A stretch of DNA of 64,000 nt. It comes from Synechococcus sp. CC9616 (lineage in GTDB: Bacteria; Cyanobacteriota; Cyanobacteriia; PCC-6307; Cyanobiaceae). Location: assembly GCF_000515235.1 (NCBI RefSeq), contig NZ_KI911558.1, positions 324,588-388,587 of the forward strand, written 5' to 3'. The notes beneath the pieces are model-generated. The model was not told where the DNA came from, ran no database searches, and saw only the letters and a list, made by a program, of their open reading frames with translations. Both the position numbers and the translations under genes were made by a program. Shown here one piece after another: positions 9,259-17,134 of the stretch; the stretch's first letter is position 1, and every line of letters starts with the position of its first letter.

Positions 9259-9911
9259 CAGCTCAACAGCGCTTCCAGCACGGCGCGGCCATCGAGGCCG
9301 CCGGTGGCCGGATCACAGGCCCGCTCAGGGTGGGGCATCAGCCCCAGAACATTGCCGGCCGAATTGGTGATTCCCGCGATGTCGGCCACCGATCCATTGG
9401 GGTTGTTGAGGTAACGAAGCGCGATGGCATCCTCATCCTGCAGTTGTCTGAGGGTCTCTTCACTGCACTGGAATCGTCCCTCACCGTGGGCGATCGGAAG
9501 AACCAGGGGATCCTTCTGGTCGTAGGCCTGAAGCCAGGGACTGCGACAACTCGTGATCTCGAGCGCAGCGTTCTCGCAGATGAAATGCAGATCCTGGTTG
9601 CGTGTCAGCGCTCCAGGAAGCAACCCCAGTTCGGTGAGCACCTGAAAGCCGTTGCAGATGCCCAGGACCCGTCCTCCCTTGCCAGCAAAGTCGACAAGTG
9701 ACTGCAAAACCGGTGCGAAACGGGCGATCGCTCCGCAGCGCAGATAGTCGCCATAACTGAATCCTCCCGGCAAGACCACAGCATCCAGTCCGCCCAGATT
9801 CGTTTCCTCATGCCAGAGGCGACGGCTGGCCATGCCCAGGCAGCCTTCCACCGCCCAGCGCACATCCCGATCGCAGTTGGACCCTGGGAAGACAACAATG
9901 CCGATGCTCAT
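9258..9911 (-). CDS. purQ: Phosphoribosylformylglycinamidine synthase, glutaminase subunit
   Basis: PurQ hydrolyses glutamine and passes ammonia to PurL in step four of purine synthesis. It is a class I glutamine amidotransferase of 217 residues. The nucleophile is Cys86 in [11 protein letters not shown] and the His-Glu pair lies in LMPHPERAC. The N-terminus [14 protein letters not shown] is typical of PurQ. It overlaps purS by four bases (ATGA) upstream and the S66 peptidase by one base downstream, forming a tight purS-purQ-peptidase unit. purL is not in this window. Confidence 0.97.
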   Translation of the reverse strand: MSIGIVVFPGSNCDRDVRWAVEGCLGMASRRLWHEETNLGGLDAVVLPGGFSYGDYLRCGAIARFAPVLQSLVDFAGKGGRVLGICNGFQVLTELGLLPGALTRNQDLHFICENAALEITSCRSPWLQAYDQKDPLVLPIAHGEGRFQCSEETLRQLQDEDAIALRYLNNPNGSVADIAGITNSAGNVLGLMPHPERACDPATGGLDGRAVLEALLS

Positions 9912-10162
9912 GGGTTGTCCAGTTCGAGGGACCAGTCCTCGATCACGGGGTTCGCCAGCAGACGGTCGCTCAGCAGCTCGAGGCGCCGACGTGCTTCCTG
10001 CTCATCAGGTGCATCAAGTTCAATATCGACGGCCTTGCCGATGCGAAGGCGTTGCAGTCCTTCAATCCCCAGCCTGGCGGCGGCAGCGCGCGTGGCCTCT
10101 CCAGCAGGGTCCAGCACGGAGGGACGGAGGTGCACCAGAACGCGAGCTTTAAAACGCGGCAC
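9908..10162 (-). CDS. purS: Phosphoribosylformylglycinamidine synthase subunit PurS
   Basis: The small bridging subunit of the PurLQS complex. From the GTG at 10162 the protein has 84 residues, the normal size, and begins [21 protein letters not shown] longer reading from 10198 adds 12 atypical residues. The family pattern [15 protein letters not shown] is present in the middle. It is coupled by ATGA to purQ. The divergent spacer to 10280 probably holds the promoter. Confidence 0.93.
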   Translation of the reverse strand: MPRFKARVLVHLRPSVLDPAGEATRAAAARLGIEGLQRLRIGKAVDIELDAPDEQEARRRLELLSDRLLANPVIEDWSLELDNP

Positions 10163-10279
10163 GGGGTTCAAAGGTGCTGGAGGAATCCTGACAGACACCC
10201 AACCCTTAAAACATTCATCGGCTCGGCGGTTCCGTGCTTCTCAACGGACGCATGTTGAAGATGACGGTGTCGCCCCTCC

Positions 10280-10627
10280 GTGTTCCACGTCTCTCCAGAT
10301 CTGCTTCTGGGCTGCAGGTTGCTTGGCCTCGCCCTGTTGGGCGTCAGCAGCATTGCTGTGGGTGTTCATGCCGCTGCTGATGATTTGCAGTGTCGCCATG
10401 GCGATCAACAGTGGACAAGCTGCCAGATGCGTCAGCCGTCACCCGGAGAACATTGGTTCCTCGAGATGGAGAGGCAACGCGTTGAGTTTCGGCACGATGG
10501 CAGCGGTCGCGTCCGTATGCGCATCGGCAACGATGCGTCCTGGATTTTTGTGGAACCGCGCTGGACCAGCGGTCACGATCTTTGCTGGGGATCGATCTGC
10601 GCACGGGGGCCGATCTCACTGGATTAA
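10280..10627 (+). CDS. Secreted hypothetical protein
   Basis: A 115-residue product from a GTG start (the start may vary). A signal peptide LLLGCRLLGLALLGVSSIAVGVHA is followed by a small mature domain with four cysteines (LQCRHG, WTSCQMR, HDLCWGSICARG), suggesting two disulfides in the periplasm. No known family was recognised. Divergent from purS, with 117 bases between the two starts. Confidence 0.68.
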   Translation: MFHVSPDLLLGCRLLGLALLGVSSIAVGVHAAADDLQCRHGDQQWTSCQMRQPSPGEHWFLEMERQRVEFRHDGSGRVRMRIGNDASWIFVEPRWTSGHDLCWGSICARGPISLD

Positions 10628-10688
10628 GCCGGTATGGGCCATTGCACTGGTCTCTGCCAGTGTGGTTTGAGTCCCGACGGGAATAACG

Positions 10689-11006
10689 GTGTTCGCGCTC
10701 ACCTGCCGCGACTGCGGCGCTCCTGTAGAAATTCCCGGTCGTTACGGCTTCAAGCTCAAGAACACGGGAATTAGCACCACGTTGTGCTCCGCATGCCGCC
10801 AGGGCACCTTCTTGCAATCACGTGTGGATGGAATCTCTTCAGCCGATCAGCTCGGTGTTTCTGGGGAGCGACGGCGCTGGATCCCCCTGGCAGTGTTGGC
10901 CGTCACGTTGGTTTTGATCACAGGAGGACTTTGGCTTCGCAGGGACATGCTCGGGCCGTTGAACAGTCAGGAGGGTTTGCCGACAACGGCGTCACCCTCC
11001 AAGTAA
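10689..11006 (+). CDS. Zinc-ribbon protein with one membrane helix
   Basis: A 105-residue product from GTG. The N-terminal zinc-ribbon-like pattern FALTCRDCGAPVEIPG and LCSACRQG gives two CxxC pairs about 27 residues apart. A linker and one hydrophobic helix (IPLAVLAVTLVLITGGLWL) follow. The layout suggests a membrane-anchored cytoplasmic zinc finger of unknown role. Its last 40 bases overlap the 3' end of the convergent MscS gene. Confidence 0.6.
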   Translation: MFALTCRDCGAPVEIPGRYGFKLKNTGISTTLCSACRQGTFLQSRVDGISSADQLGVSGERRRWIPLAVLAVTLVLITGGLWLRRDMLGPLNSQEGLPTTASPSK

Positions 11007-11992
11007 ATCGTTTGCGTTGGGAATGCAATCTCGACGCCACGCTGTGCAAAAGCCTTCAGGATGTTGAGGTTGATCTCCTGTTGAGCGTTGAGTGCAATGG
11101 TGTAATCGCGTGTGTCGATGTAATAGACGAGCTCGAAATTAAGGCTTGAATCAGCAAATTCGGTGAAATGACAGCGATTAAAATTTGTATGTTCAACAGC
11201 GTTGACAATGTTCTCAATAAGGGTTGGTATCTCTTGCATAAGGTCGACAGAGGTTTTGTAAGCGACGCCGATCTTATAAATCATTCTGCGCTGACTCATG
11301 TCTGCAAAATTGTAGATTGTTCCGCTGGTAAGAGCTGAATTATTCATGACAATGATTTCCCCCCGCAGGTTGCGAAGGCGGGTGGATCGTACGCCAATAT
11401 GTTCGATCGAGGCCCAGACAGATCCGATGTTGATGAACTGACCAACGGTAAATGGTTTGTCCAGAAGGATCATCAAATAAGCGAATAATTCCTGGGCAGG
11501 TTCCTTGAGAGCCAGGCCGATGCCGATGCCGCCGGCACTCAGCAGGCCCCAGATGACGCCCATGCTGACGCCCATGCTCTGGAGCAAAGCAAGAAATCCA
11601 ACAGCCCAGATGGCGGCCTGAATAAGAGGAGTCAATGCCTCCGCCAGGTGCATTAATTCTTCGTCGCCTGTTCTTCTTGCCAGGCCATGCACAAATCTGG
11701 AACTGACGCGAATGGAGAAGCGCACGAACACCAGGGTCAGCATCACCCTGAGAGCAATTTCGTAAACGTTCTGAATGTCTTTGTTAAGGCTGAGGTCCTC
11801 TTTAATTAAGTATAAAGTGAGTATAATGCCAAGAGGAATTATCGATTGCGATAATGTTTTCAGGACGAAATCATCGAAATCTGTTTTTGTTCTTTTTGTG
11901 ATACGCGTTAACACCTTCTTGAAGATCAGTAAGGTGGCCAGGGTGATTCCTATTCCTATCAGCAGGTCGATCACAACCTTGGGCATCATCAT
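10967..11992 (-). CDS. MscS-family mechanosensitive channel
   Basis: An inner-membrane channel-like protein, 341 residues. Four to five N-terminal hydrophobic segments precede the pore helix and beta-domain. The pore-lining segment is GLLSAGGIGIGLALKEPAQELFAY (Gly/Ala-rich TM3). It leads to DKPFTVGQFINIG and the beta-domain signature EHIGVRSTRLRNLRGEIIVMNNS. Family members open on membrane tension during hypo-osmotic shock. The gene stands alone; its 3' end overlaps the preceding zinc-ribbon gene. Confidence 0.92.
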   Translation of the reverse strand: MMMPKVVIDLLIGIGITLATLLIFKKVLTRITKRTKTDFDDFVLKTLSQSIIPLGIILTLYLIKEDLSLNKDIQNVYEIALRVMLTLVFVRFSIRVSSRFVHGLARRTGDEELMHLAEALTPLIQAAIWAVGFLALLQSMGVSMGVIWGLLSAGGIGIGLALKEPAQELFAYLMILLDKPFTVGQFINIGSVWASIEHIGVRSTRLRNLRGEIIVMNNSALTSGTIYNFADMSQRRMIYKIGVAYKTSVDLMQEIPTLIENIVNAVEHTNFNRCHFTEFADSSLNFELVYYIDTRDYTIALNAQQEINLNILKAFAQRGVEIAFPTQTIYLEGDAVVGKPS

Positions 11993-12034
11993 CTAAATGC
12001 GGAATTTGTTAAGTATTCTGCTTCTAAATTGCCT

Positions 12035-12676
12035 TCATGGCAATGATTGATTGCGACTCAGCACGATTGCAAGGTTGTTGGCAGGCATGCTGATGCATGC
12101 GTTGAGTTCAAAGGCGTTTCGCTCGCTGGCGAGTTCCAGCAGCCATTCCAGGTCACGCACGCCCCAGCACGGATTGCGCTCCTTCAAGGATCGATCAAAA
12201 GTGGCATTGCTTTCACTGATGTGACCTCCGTCTCTTTTGAAGGGTCCATAAATGATGAGGGGGGCTCCCTGAGGCAAGAGACGTCCTGCCTGTTCAAGCA
12301 AGGCGCATGTGCAGTTGGCAGGGCTGATGTGGAGAAGATTGATGCAGACCAGAGCTGCCAGATCAGTGATGACTGGCGCCGGAAGCTCCCAGGGTTGTTT
12401 CTCTACATCGAGATCCAGGGCTGAAGGCATGCGACCGTCTAGGCCTGATGCGGCGATCCAGGCATCAATGCTGCGCCGATGCTCCGGTTCAAGATCGCTG
12501 GCCTGCCAGCAGATCCCTGGAAAGCGGCTTTGAAAGGCCACGGCGTGTTCGCCGCTGCCGCTTGCTATCTCCAGCACCGTTCCCGATTTCGGGAGCCAGT
12601 TGGCAAGAACGTCAGCAATCGGCTCTCGGTTGCGGGCTGTGGCTGGAAAGATAAGACGTTGGTCGTCGCTGATCAT
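12035..12676 (-). CDS. DUF938 family SAM-dependent methyltransferase
   Basis: A 213-residue protein starting MISDDQRLIFPATARNREPI, the typical opening of DUF938 proteins. SAM-binding motif I is TVLEIASGSGEHAVAF at about residues 33-48. The acidic residue of motif II is in ASDLEPEHR, and the family blocks ICINLLHISP-like VCINLLHIS and LIIYGPFKRDG are present. The substrate is unknown. The downstream end faces the MscS gene start 42 bases away, so the two may be cotranscribed on the minus strand. Confidence 0.88.
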   Translation of the reverse strand: MISDDQRLIFPATARNREPIADVLANWLPKSGTVLEIASGSGEHAVAFQSRFPGICWQASDLEPEHRRSIDAWIAASGLDGRMPSALDLDVEKQPWELPAPVITDLAALVCINLLHISPANCTCALLEQAGRLLPQGAPLIIYGPFKRDGGHISESNATFDRSLKERNPCWGVRDLEWLLELASERNAFELNACISMPANNLAIVLSRNQSLP

Positions 12677-12827
12677 CGGATCAGTCTGGGCAGGGAGTGG
12701 CCGCTGTGCTGCTCGCCTGGATCAGCAGTTTGCGGTTGCCACCGCTTCAGCCGGCTGAACCTATTAGTGGAGTCTGAAAGTTGCCGTCGTGGTATGGACG
12801 CATACAGCTCAGTTTCGTCGACATGGC

Positions 12828-13168
12828 GTGAATGGAGATGTCGCTCACCTCTGCATGATTGACGAACACGGAAGCCCCGATTGCCGCCTGGTGATGGAGG
12901 CAAAACGATCTCTCGAGGATGTGCTTCGGGTGCTGGATGGCCTGCCCCATACCGATCACATTCGTCGCCAGTTGCTGTCGGTGTACAACCAGCTGGAGGG
13001 GATGCATGATCTCAAGCGTGCTGGCGGTGCCGGCGTGTCCTTCCGCTCTTCCGATTGGTGTTCGAAAACGACCGACGTCCCGGCTGGCTGAACTGGCTGT
13101 TTCTGGTGATGTTCCTCTGGTCGACCTGGCAGGTGGCCGGCTATTGGCTTCAGCGCCTCAACGGTTGA
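12828..13168 (+). pseudogene. Frameshifted gene for a small membrane-anchored protein
   Basis: From a GTG at 12828 the frame codes for DVAHLCMIDEHGSPDCRLVM and then LEDVLRVLDGL, HIRRQLLSVYNQLEGMHDL: orderly and coding-like. After about 13035 that frame becomes unstructured and stops at 13091. In the +2 frame the sequence continues as LFRLVFENDRRPGWLNWLF with a membrane helix FLVMFLWSTWQVAGYWL, ending at a TGA at 13166-13168. A single missing base near 13030-13045 would join the two halves. It is either a natural frameshift or a sequencing error. No family was recognised. Confidence 0.65.
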
Positions 13169-13169
13169 C

Positions 13170-13472
13170 TCAGGCGATTCCCAGGCCCGTGAGTCGAACG
13201 GTTCCCCAGAGATCGAAGACACAGAAAATCAACCCGATCACAATCAGATCCCAGGCACGGTGACGAACAGCCCAGGGGGCAAGAAACAGTTCGGCGACGC
13301 CGTGCAGAGCAGTGCCCATCGCGATGTGTTCAAGAACCAACAGGCCATGAGCCAGCAGGAACAACCCGCTGGCCACGCACCGCATCAACACTTGCCACGA
13401 CCCGCTCAAATTCTCCTGGGAGAGAAAGAACAGCACCTTAAGGGGGTTGGAGCCACAGCTCAAGGGCTTCAC
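13170..13472 (-). CDS. Small hypothetical membrane protein
   Basis: 100 residues from the first ATG; a start at the internal ATG (13385) would leave 71. Two to three hydrophobic segments (VASGLFLLAHGLLVLEHIAM, DLIVIGLIFCVFDLWG) surround a conserved-looking His and Glu, GVAELFLAPWAVRHR. It ends two bases from the stop of the convergent frameshifted gene. No function was recognised. Confidence 0.68.
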   Translation of the reverse strand: MKPLSCGSNPLKVLFFLSQENLSGSWQVLMRCVASGLFLLAHGLLVLEHIAMGTALHGVAELFLAPWAVRHRAWDLIVIGLIFCVFDLWGTVRLTGLGIA

Positions 13473-13481
13473 CGGCCATGA

Positions 13482-13499
13482 TGTAACAAATTCGTTACA
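13482..13499. promoter_or_regulatory. Inverted repeat TGTAAC-N6-GTTACA (candidate operator)
   Basis: A perfect 6-bp inverted repeat separated by six bases, 8 bases upstream of the start at 13508 and just upstream of the divergent membrane protein. GTA and TAC are 10 apart, so it does not match the NtcA consensus (8). The half-site GTTACA resembles the core of HLR1 (RpaB) sites. Confidence 0.4.
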
Positions 13500-13507
13500 A
13501 AGCTCCC

Positions 13508-13735
13508 ATGACCGTCGGCGAAGTGTTCCTTGAGTCCCTGAACAGCGGCGTTATCACGCCGAATGAAGTGGATTGGGTGGCGGCCCATCAGGACGGGTTT
13601 AGCCGTGCAGAGGTTGCAACGGCCTTACGCCTCGGACGTCTGATGGATGAAGGACAGGTCAACCTCGGGTGCCGGATCCCCACTCGGGCCATAGAGCATG
13701 CGCAGATCAGAGTTGATTGGATCGAACCACTCTGA
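13508..13735 (+). CDS. Small conserved-looking hypothetical protein
   Basis: 75 residues starting MTVGEVFLESLNSGVITPNE, with an alpha-helical, acidic composition and no membrane segment. The codon pattern is clearly coding. An inverted repeat lies immediately upstream and the PPK2 gene converges from the right, ending 19 bases away. I recognise the style of a picocyanobacterial orphan but no function. Confidence 0.72.
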   Translation: MTVGEVFLESLNSGVITPNEVDWVAAHQDGFSRAEVATALRLGRLMDEGQVNLGCRIPTRAIEHAQIRVDWIEPL

Positions 13736-13753
13736 CCCTGGACATCAATCGTC

Positions 13754-14686
13754 CTACGGATAGTTGTTCGGCACGAAGAACTGCTCGTTGAAGGGTGGAC
13801 GCTTGTATTCGCCCTGAGGCGGACGATCCGGCATTTCGATCGGCTCAGGTGTCATGTCTTCATAGGGCACTTTGCTCAGGACATGACTCAGGCAATTCAG
13901 ACGAGCACGACGCTTGTCGTTGGCTTCCACGGTGAACCAGGGGGCTTCAGGAATGTGCGTCTTGGAGAACATCATGTCTTTCGCTTTGGAGTACTCAACC
14001 CAGCGATTGCGAGACTCGATATCCATGGGACTGAGTTTCCAGCGGCGTTCCTCGGATTCAATGCGATCTTTGAAGCGTTTTTCCTGTTCCTCGTCGTTGA
14101 CTGAAAACCAGTACTTCAGGAGCAGGATTCCGTCCTGCGCGATCAACCGCTCGAACTGCGGACAGGTGACATAAAACTGCTCCACCTGTTCTGGGGTGGC
14201 GAAGCCCATGACCCGTTCAACACCAGCCCTGTTGTACCAGCTGCGATCAAAGACCACGATCTCCCCTGCGCTCGGAAAATGTTCCACGTAGCGCTGGAAA
14301 TACCACTGAGTTTTTTGTTGATCGGATGGCGTGCCGAGTGCAACCACCCGGCAACCGCGGGGATTCATCGGTTCGGTGAGTCGTTTAATCGCGCCACCCT
14401 TTCCAGCGGCATCCCGTCCCTCAAACAGGATGATCATGCGGTAGCCGGTCGCCTTGATCCAGTACTGCATCTTGACCAGCTCTGATTGAAGCTTGGCCAG
14501 GTCTTTTTCGTATTTTTTCTTCTCGAGACGCTTATGGTCGCTGGAGAAGCCTTCTTGGAGCTCCACTAGCAGGTCTTGCGGGTGTTCGACGTCATTATCG
14601 CTGTGATCTAGAGCATCGAGCACTGCGTCCATATCGTGCTTGTGGTGCTTGCCCATCCAGGAAGGATTGAATTCCATTCCCTTCAT
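13754..14686 (-). CDS. ppk2: Polyphosphate kinase 2 (PPK2)
   Basis: Transfers phosphate between polyphosphate and nucleotides; PPK2 enzymes mostly use polyP to make NTP or NDP. The protein has 310 residues. Walker A is FEGRDAAGKGGAIKRL (about residues 88-103), followed by RGCRVVALGTPSDQQKTQWYFQRY and the Walker B plus lid block VVFDRSWYNRAGVERVMGF. The single-domain length fits PPK2 class 1 or 3. It may link phosphate storage to nucleotide energy under variable phosphate. It lies 20 bases downstream of the histidine kinase stop on the same strand. Confidence 0.95.
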   Translation of the reverse strand: MKGMEFNPSWMGKHHKHDMDAVLDALDHSDNDVEHPQDLLVELQEGFSSDHKRLEKKKYEKDLAKLQSELVKMQYWIKATGYRMIILFEGRDAAGKGGAIKRLTEPMNPRGCRVVALGTPSDQQKTQWYFQRYVEHFPSAGEIVVFDRSWYNRAGVERVMGFATPEQVEQFYVTCPQFERLIAQDGILLLKYWFSVNDEEQEKRFKDRIESEERRWKLSPMDIESRNRWVEYSKAKDMMFSKTHIPEAPWFTVEANDKRRARLNCLSHVLSKVPYEDMTPEPIEMPDRPPQGEYKRPPFNEQFFVPNNYP

Positions 14687-14706
14687 GCCAGAGACCGGTT
14701 AAGAAG

Positions 14707-16059
14707 TCATTGATACTTAGTTTTTTTGAATATTCCCTGTGCCGACGTGTTGTGGGGTAGGCATAAAGCGGCACAAAAGCGGCCTGGAGCTGGTCCCGCG
14801 GCGTCGTCGGCCAGCTGGAATTTGAGAGTCCCGCCGTGGCGCTCGACCACGTGGTTGACGATGGCCAGTCCCAGGCCGCAGTGACCCTGTTCGCCGCGGG
14901 CTTCATCGAGTCGTTGAAACGGTTGCAGCGCGCGGTCCCACTGATCCGCTGGTATTCCTTCACCCTGATCCCAGACCTCGATCTGGAGATCGTTCTGTTC
15001 CTGTCGTAGACGCACCACGATGGGTGCGGTGCCGTAGGTGAAGGCGTTATTGATCAGGTTCGACACGGCTCTGCCAAGAGCGACCGGCCGAAAAGGGGCG
15101 TTGATGGGTTTCAGATCAAGCTCAAGTTGTTCGGGGGAGTAGCCGGCCACCACCTCTGCCAGCCATTGATCGAGTGGACAGGTCACCACCGCTTCATTTT
15201 CCCCACCGCCGGCATACAGCAGAAACTGGTCCGTAATCCTTTCCAGTGCATCAAGATCGCTGCTGCAACGCTCCTTCTCACTGGGATTGAGCGTCGGCAT
15301 CGAGAGCCGAAACTGCAGCCTGGTGATCGGTGCTCTCAGGTCATGGGCGATGCCGGCAAGCATCGTGGCCCGTTCGCGGCGATTGGCGGCCAGGCGCAGA
15401 ACCATGGCATTGAAGCGTGAGGTGATGCGCTGCACCTCCGGGGCTCCACGTGCGGGTACGGCCGGTGGGTCAGAGCCTTCACCCACGCGAGACAGGGCTC
15501 GTTCGAGGCCCCGAAGCGGCCGTTCGACTTCCACGAGCAAGTACACGACCCCGGTGATGACCACAGCACCGGCCAGCCCCACCATCAGCAATGTCGGTTC
15601 AGGTGGCCAAGCGCGCACCGTGGGAAGTTCAGCGCGCAGCCAGACCGGTTCCAGCGGGGAGATCAACTCAATCCAAACCTGATCGCTTGTCCCGGATCGG
15701 CGGGCTGGTACGACCAATGGGCAATGGGACAGACGTGCGCACAGTTCTCGTTGCAGGCCGGTGATTCGCGAATCCCCTTCCCCCCGCGTTCTCGGTAGAC
15801 GAGGTGGCTGGATGATCACGGCCAGCTGAAGACCCGTGAGTTCATTGATCAGGATCGGCGGGTATCGCTCCAACGTCAGTTCGGTGAGGCGGATGCTCAA
15901 CGCCAGCTCACGACCGAGTTGAACGGTCTGGAGGCGTTCGAGTTGACGGCCGAACAGCGCCTGCAGCAGCAGCAGAGACAGCATCCAGCTGCCCAGCAGT
16001 AATCCGCTCCAGAGGCTGAGTCTGAGGATCAGCCTCCACCAGGGGATGGCCCGGCTCAT
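14707..16059 (-). CDS. Sensor histidine kinase, EnvZ-like
   Basis: A 450-residue transmembrane kinase. TM1 spans about residues 9-35, followed by a periplasmic domain of about 115 residues and TM2 at about 156-175, then a HAMP linker. The phosphoacceptor is His239 in GIAHDLRAPITRLQF. The catalytic domain shows an N box (LINNAFTYG), G1 (DQGEGIPADQW) and G2 (GHCGLGLAIVNHVV). The gene has no adjacent regulator. The nearest OmpR-type regulator is at 23399-24127 on the same strand, across the AT-rich block. The signal sensed is unknown. Confidence 0.92.
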   Translation of the reverse strand: MSRAIPWWRLILRLSLWSGLLLGSWMLSLLLLQALFGRQLERLQTVQLGRELALSIRLTELTLERYPPILINELTGLQLAVIIQPPRLPRTRGEGDSRITGLQRELCARLSHCPLVVPARRSGTSDQVWIELISPLEPVWLRAELPTVRAWPPEPTLLMVGLAGAVVITGVVYLLVEVERPLRGLERALSRVGEGSDPPAVPARGAPEVQRITSRFNAMVLRLAANRRERATMLAGIAHDLRAPITRLQFRLSMPTLNPSEKERCSSDLDALERITDQFLLYAGGGENEAVVTCPLDQWLAEVVAGYSPEQLELDLKPINAPFRPVALGRAVSNLINNAFTYGTAPIVVRLRQEQNDLQIEVWDQGEGIPADQWDRALQPFQRLDEARGEQGHCGLGLAIVNHVVERHGGTLKFQLADDAAGPAPGRFCAALCLPHNTSAQGIFKKTKYQ

Positions 16060-16256
16060 CTCAGCGGGACCGCAGCGTTGCGTCTGGTATGAAGAATTGG
16101 CCTTTCAATCACCCGCAAGAGCACTACTAATAAGTTGCCGCAACGATGCCCTGGTTCAGTACAAAAATCGAAAGTTAGTTGGAAAACCAAGTGATTGGAT
16201 TTTTTCGGTCAACGAAACCTGGGTCAGAGCATGTAAAAAATTACACATCAGGACTG

Positions 16257-16275
16257 GTTAACATCTCTTTACAAT
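16257..16275 (+). promoter_or_regulatory. HLR1-like direct repeat upstream of hli
   Basis: GTTAACAT, three bases, TTTACAAT, 21 bases before the hli ATG; a further TTACACAT is at 16241-16248. Published HLR1 sites are two (G/T)TTACA(T/A)(T/A) repeats two bases apart, so only the second repeat is a perfect match and the spacing is off by one. RpaB binding is a suggestion only. Confidence 0.3.
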
Positions 16276-16296
16276 TGGCGGAGTTAATCAGCTTCC

Positions 16297-16440
16297 ATGG
16301 CTTCCGCTCCCGATCCGACGAAGGTTTTCAATGAAAAACTCAACGGCAGACTTGCAATGCTCGGGCTGACCATCGGGCTGGTTACCGAATGGATTACAGG
16401 CCAGGGAATCATCCAGCAGGTTTTTGGCATCTTCAACTAA
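16297..16440 (+). CDS. hli: High-light-inducible protein, 47 residues
   Basis: A one-helix member of the chlorophyll a/b-binding superfamily in the thylakoid membrane. Hli proteins bind chlorophyll and carotenoid, quench excess energy and assist photosystem assembly. The chlorophyll-binding signature is FNEKLNGRLAMLG at residues 11-23, leading into the helix LTIGLVTEWITGQGII. The length is typical of the shortest Hli class. The context is the left end of an AT-rich block and the first gene beyond the histidine kinase, divergently oriented. Putative light-stress repeats precede it. Confidence 0.93.
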   Translation: MASAPDPTKVFNEKLNGRLAMLGLTIGLVTEWITGQGIIQQVFGIFN

Positions 16441-16764
16441 ATCGAACATCTGGACAATCCTTTGGTTCAATTTTTTTCGAGAGGGCTTCAATGTAGAACC
16501 CTCTCTACCGTCAGTGCGACGAATTATGGGCAATATGATTTGATTGATTGAAAACTTTCTTTGCTCAAGAGGTTTTCTTTTCGAAATATGGTCTGAGACG
16601 TTGAAAACGTTTTGGATTTGGAATATCGCACGATTAGAAATGTCAGGTTATGCTGGTTGGTGTCGAGTCTATATTTTGCAAAATATTATGTGCCCATTCT
16701 AGAAACAAAACGACGAAAATATTGTTTTGATTTTTAGCGCATATTCCAAAAATCTGAAAGGATG
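16441..16764. other. AT-rich gap with no gene seen
   Basis: About 320 bases rich in A/T runs, with no frame above 40 codons that looks coding on either strand. Reading the minus strand across the hli gene gives an 81-codon frame, which I take as an antisense shadow. Confidence 0.5.
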
Positions 16765-16896
16765 TTAAGTCTCGTCTGTCTTTTTAATGGCTGAATCGAT
16801 CAATCCTTGTGTGTCCGTATTGAGAGAAGCCACGACGAAAAAAATAATGGAGACCACTCCTGTTAAGGCAATTGCTAAAGCGCTGAGGTTGCTCAT
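16765..16896 (-). CDS. 43-residue single-helix membrane protein downstream of psaL
   Basis: From the ATG at 16896 the product has 43 residues: MSNLSALAIALTGVVSIIFF begins with one hydrophobic helix, and a short polar tail NTDTQGLIDSAIKKTDET follows. The size and layout are those of a small photosystem or cytochrome complex subunit. It lies on the same strand as, and 238 bases downstream of, the divergent psaL. By position it might replace PsaI, which neighbours psaL in relatives, but the sequence does not clearly match PsaI, PsaM, PsbX or PetN. Confidence 0.6.
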   Translation of the reverse strand: MSNLSALAIALTGVVSIIFFVVASLNTDTQGLIDSAIKKTDET

Positions 16897-17134
16897 CTCG
16901 AGATTGCCATATCTAAAGGCGAAATAAAACATTGACTGTACGATTTCCCAATAAAATTGCATTACAAATTTGATGCGGTTTAACGCATTTCAAGATAGAA
17001 GAGCATTGTTACGAGACCAAGATGCAAAATAATACAAAAAGAAATTGTTGCTACTCAGATCGTTTTTTGGTGGATTAATTGGATCTAGATATGATTTAAG
17101 GATGCTTAAAAAGTAATTTGTTGGATTATTAATT

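Noticed and set aside
13483-13498. GTA...TAC as an NtcA site
   Set aside because: Spacer is 10 bases; NtcA sites need 8.
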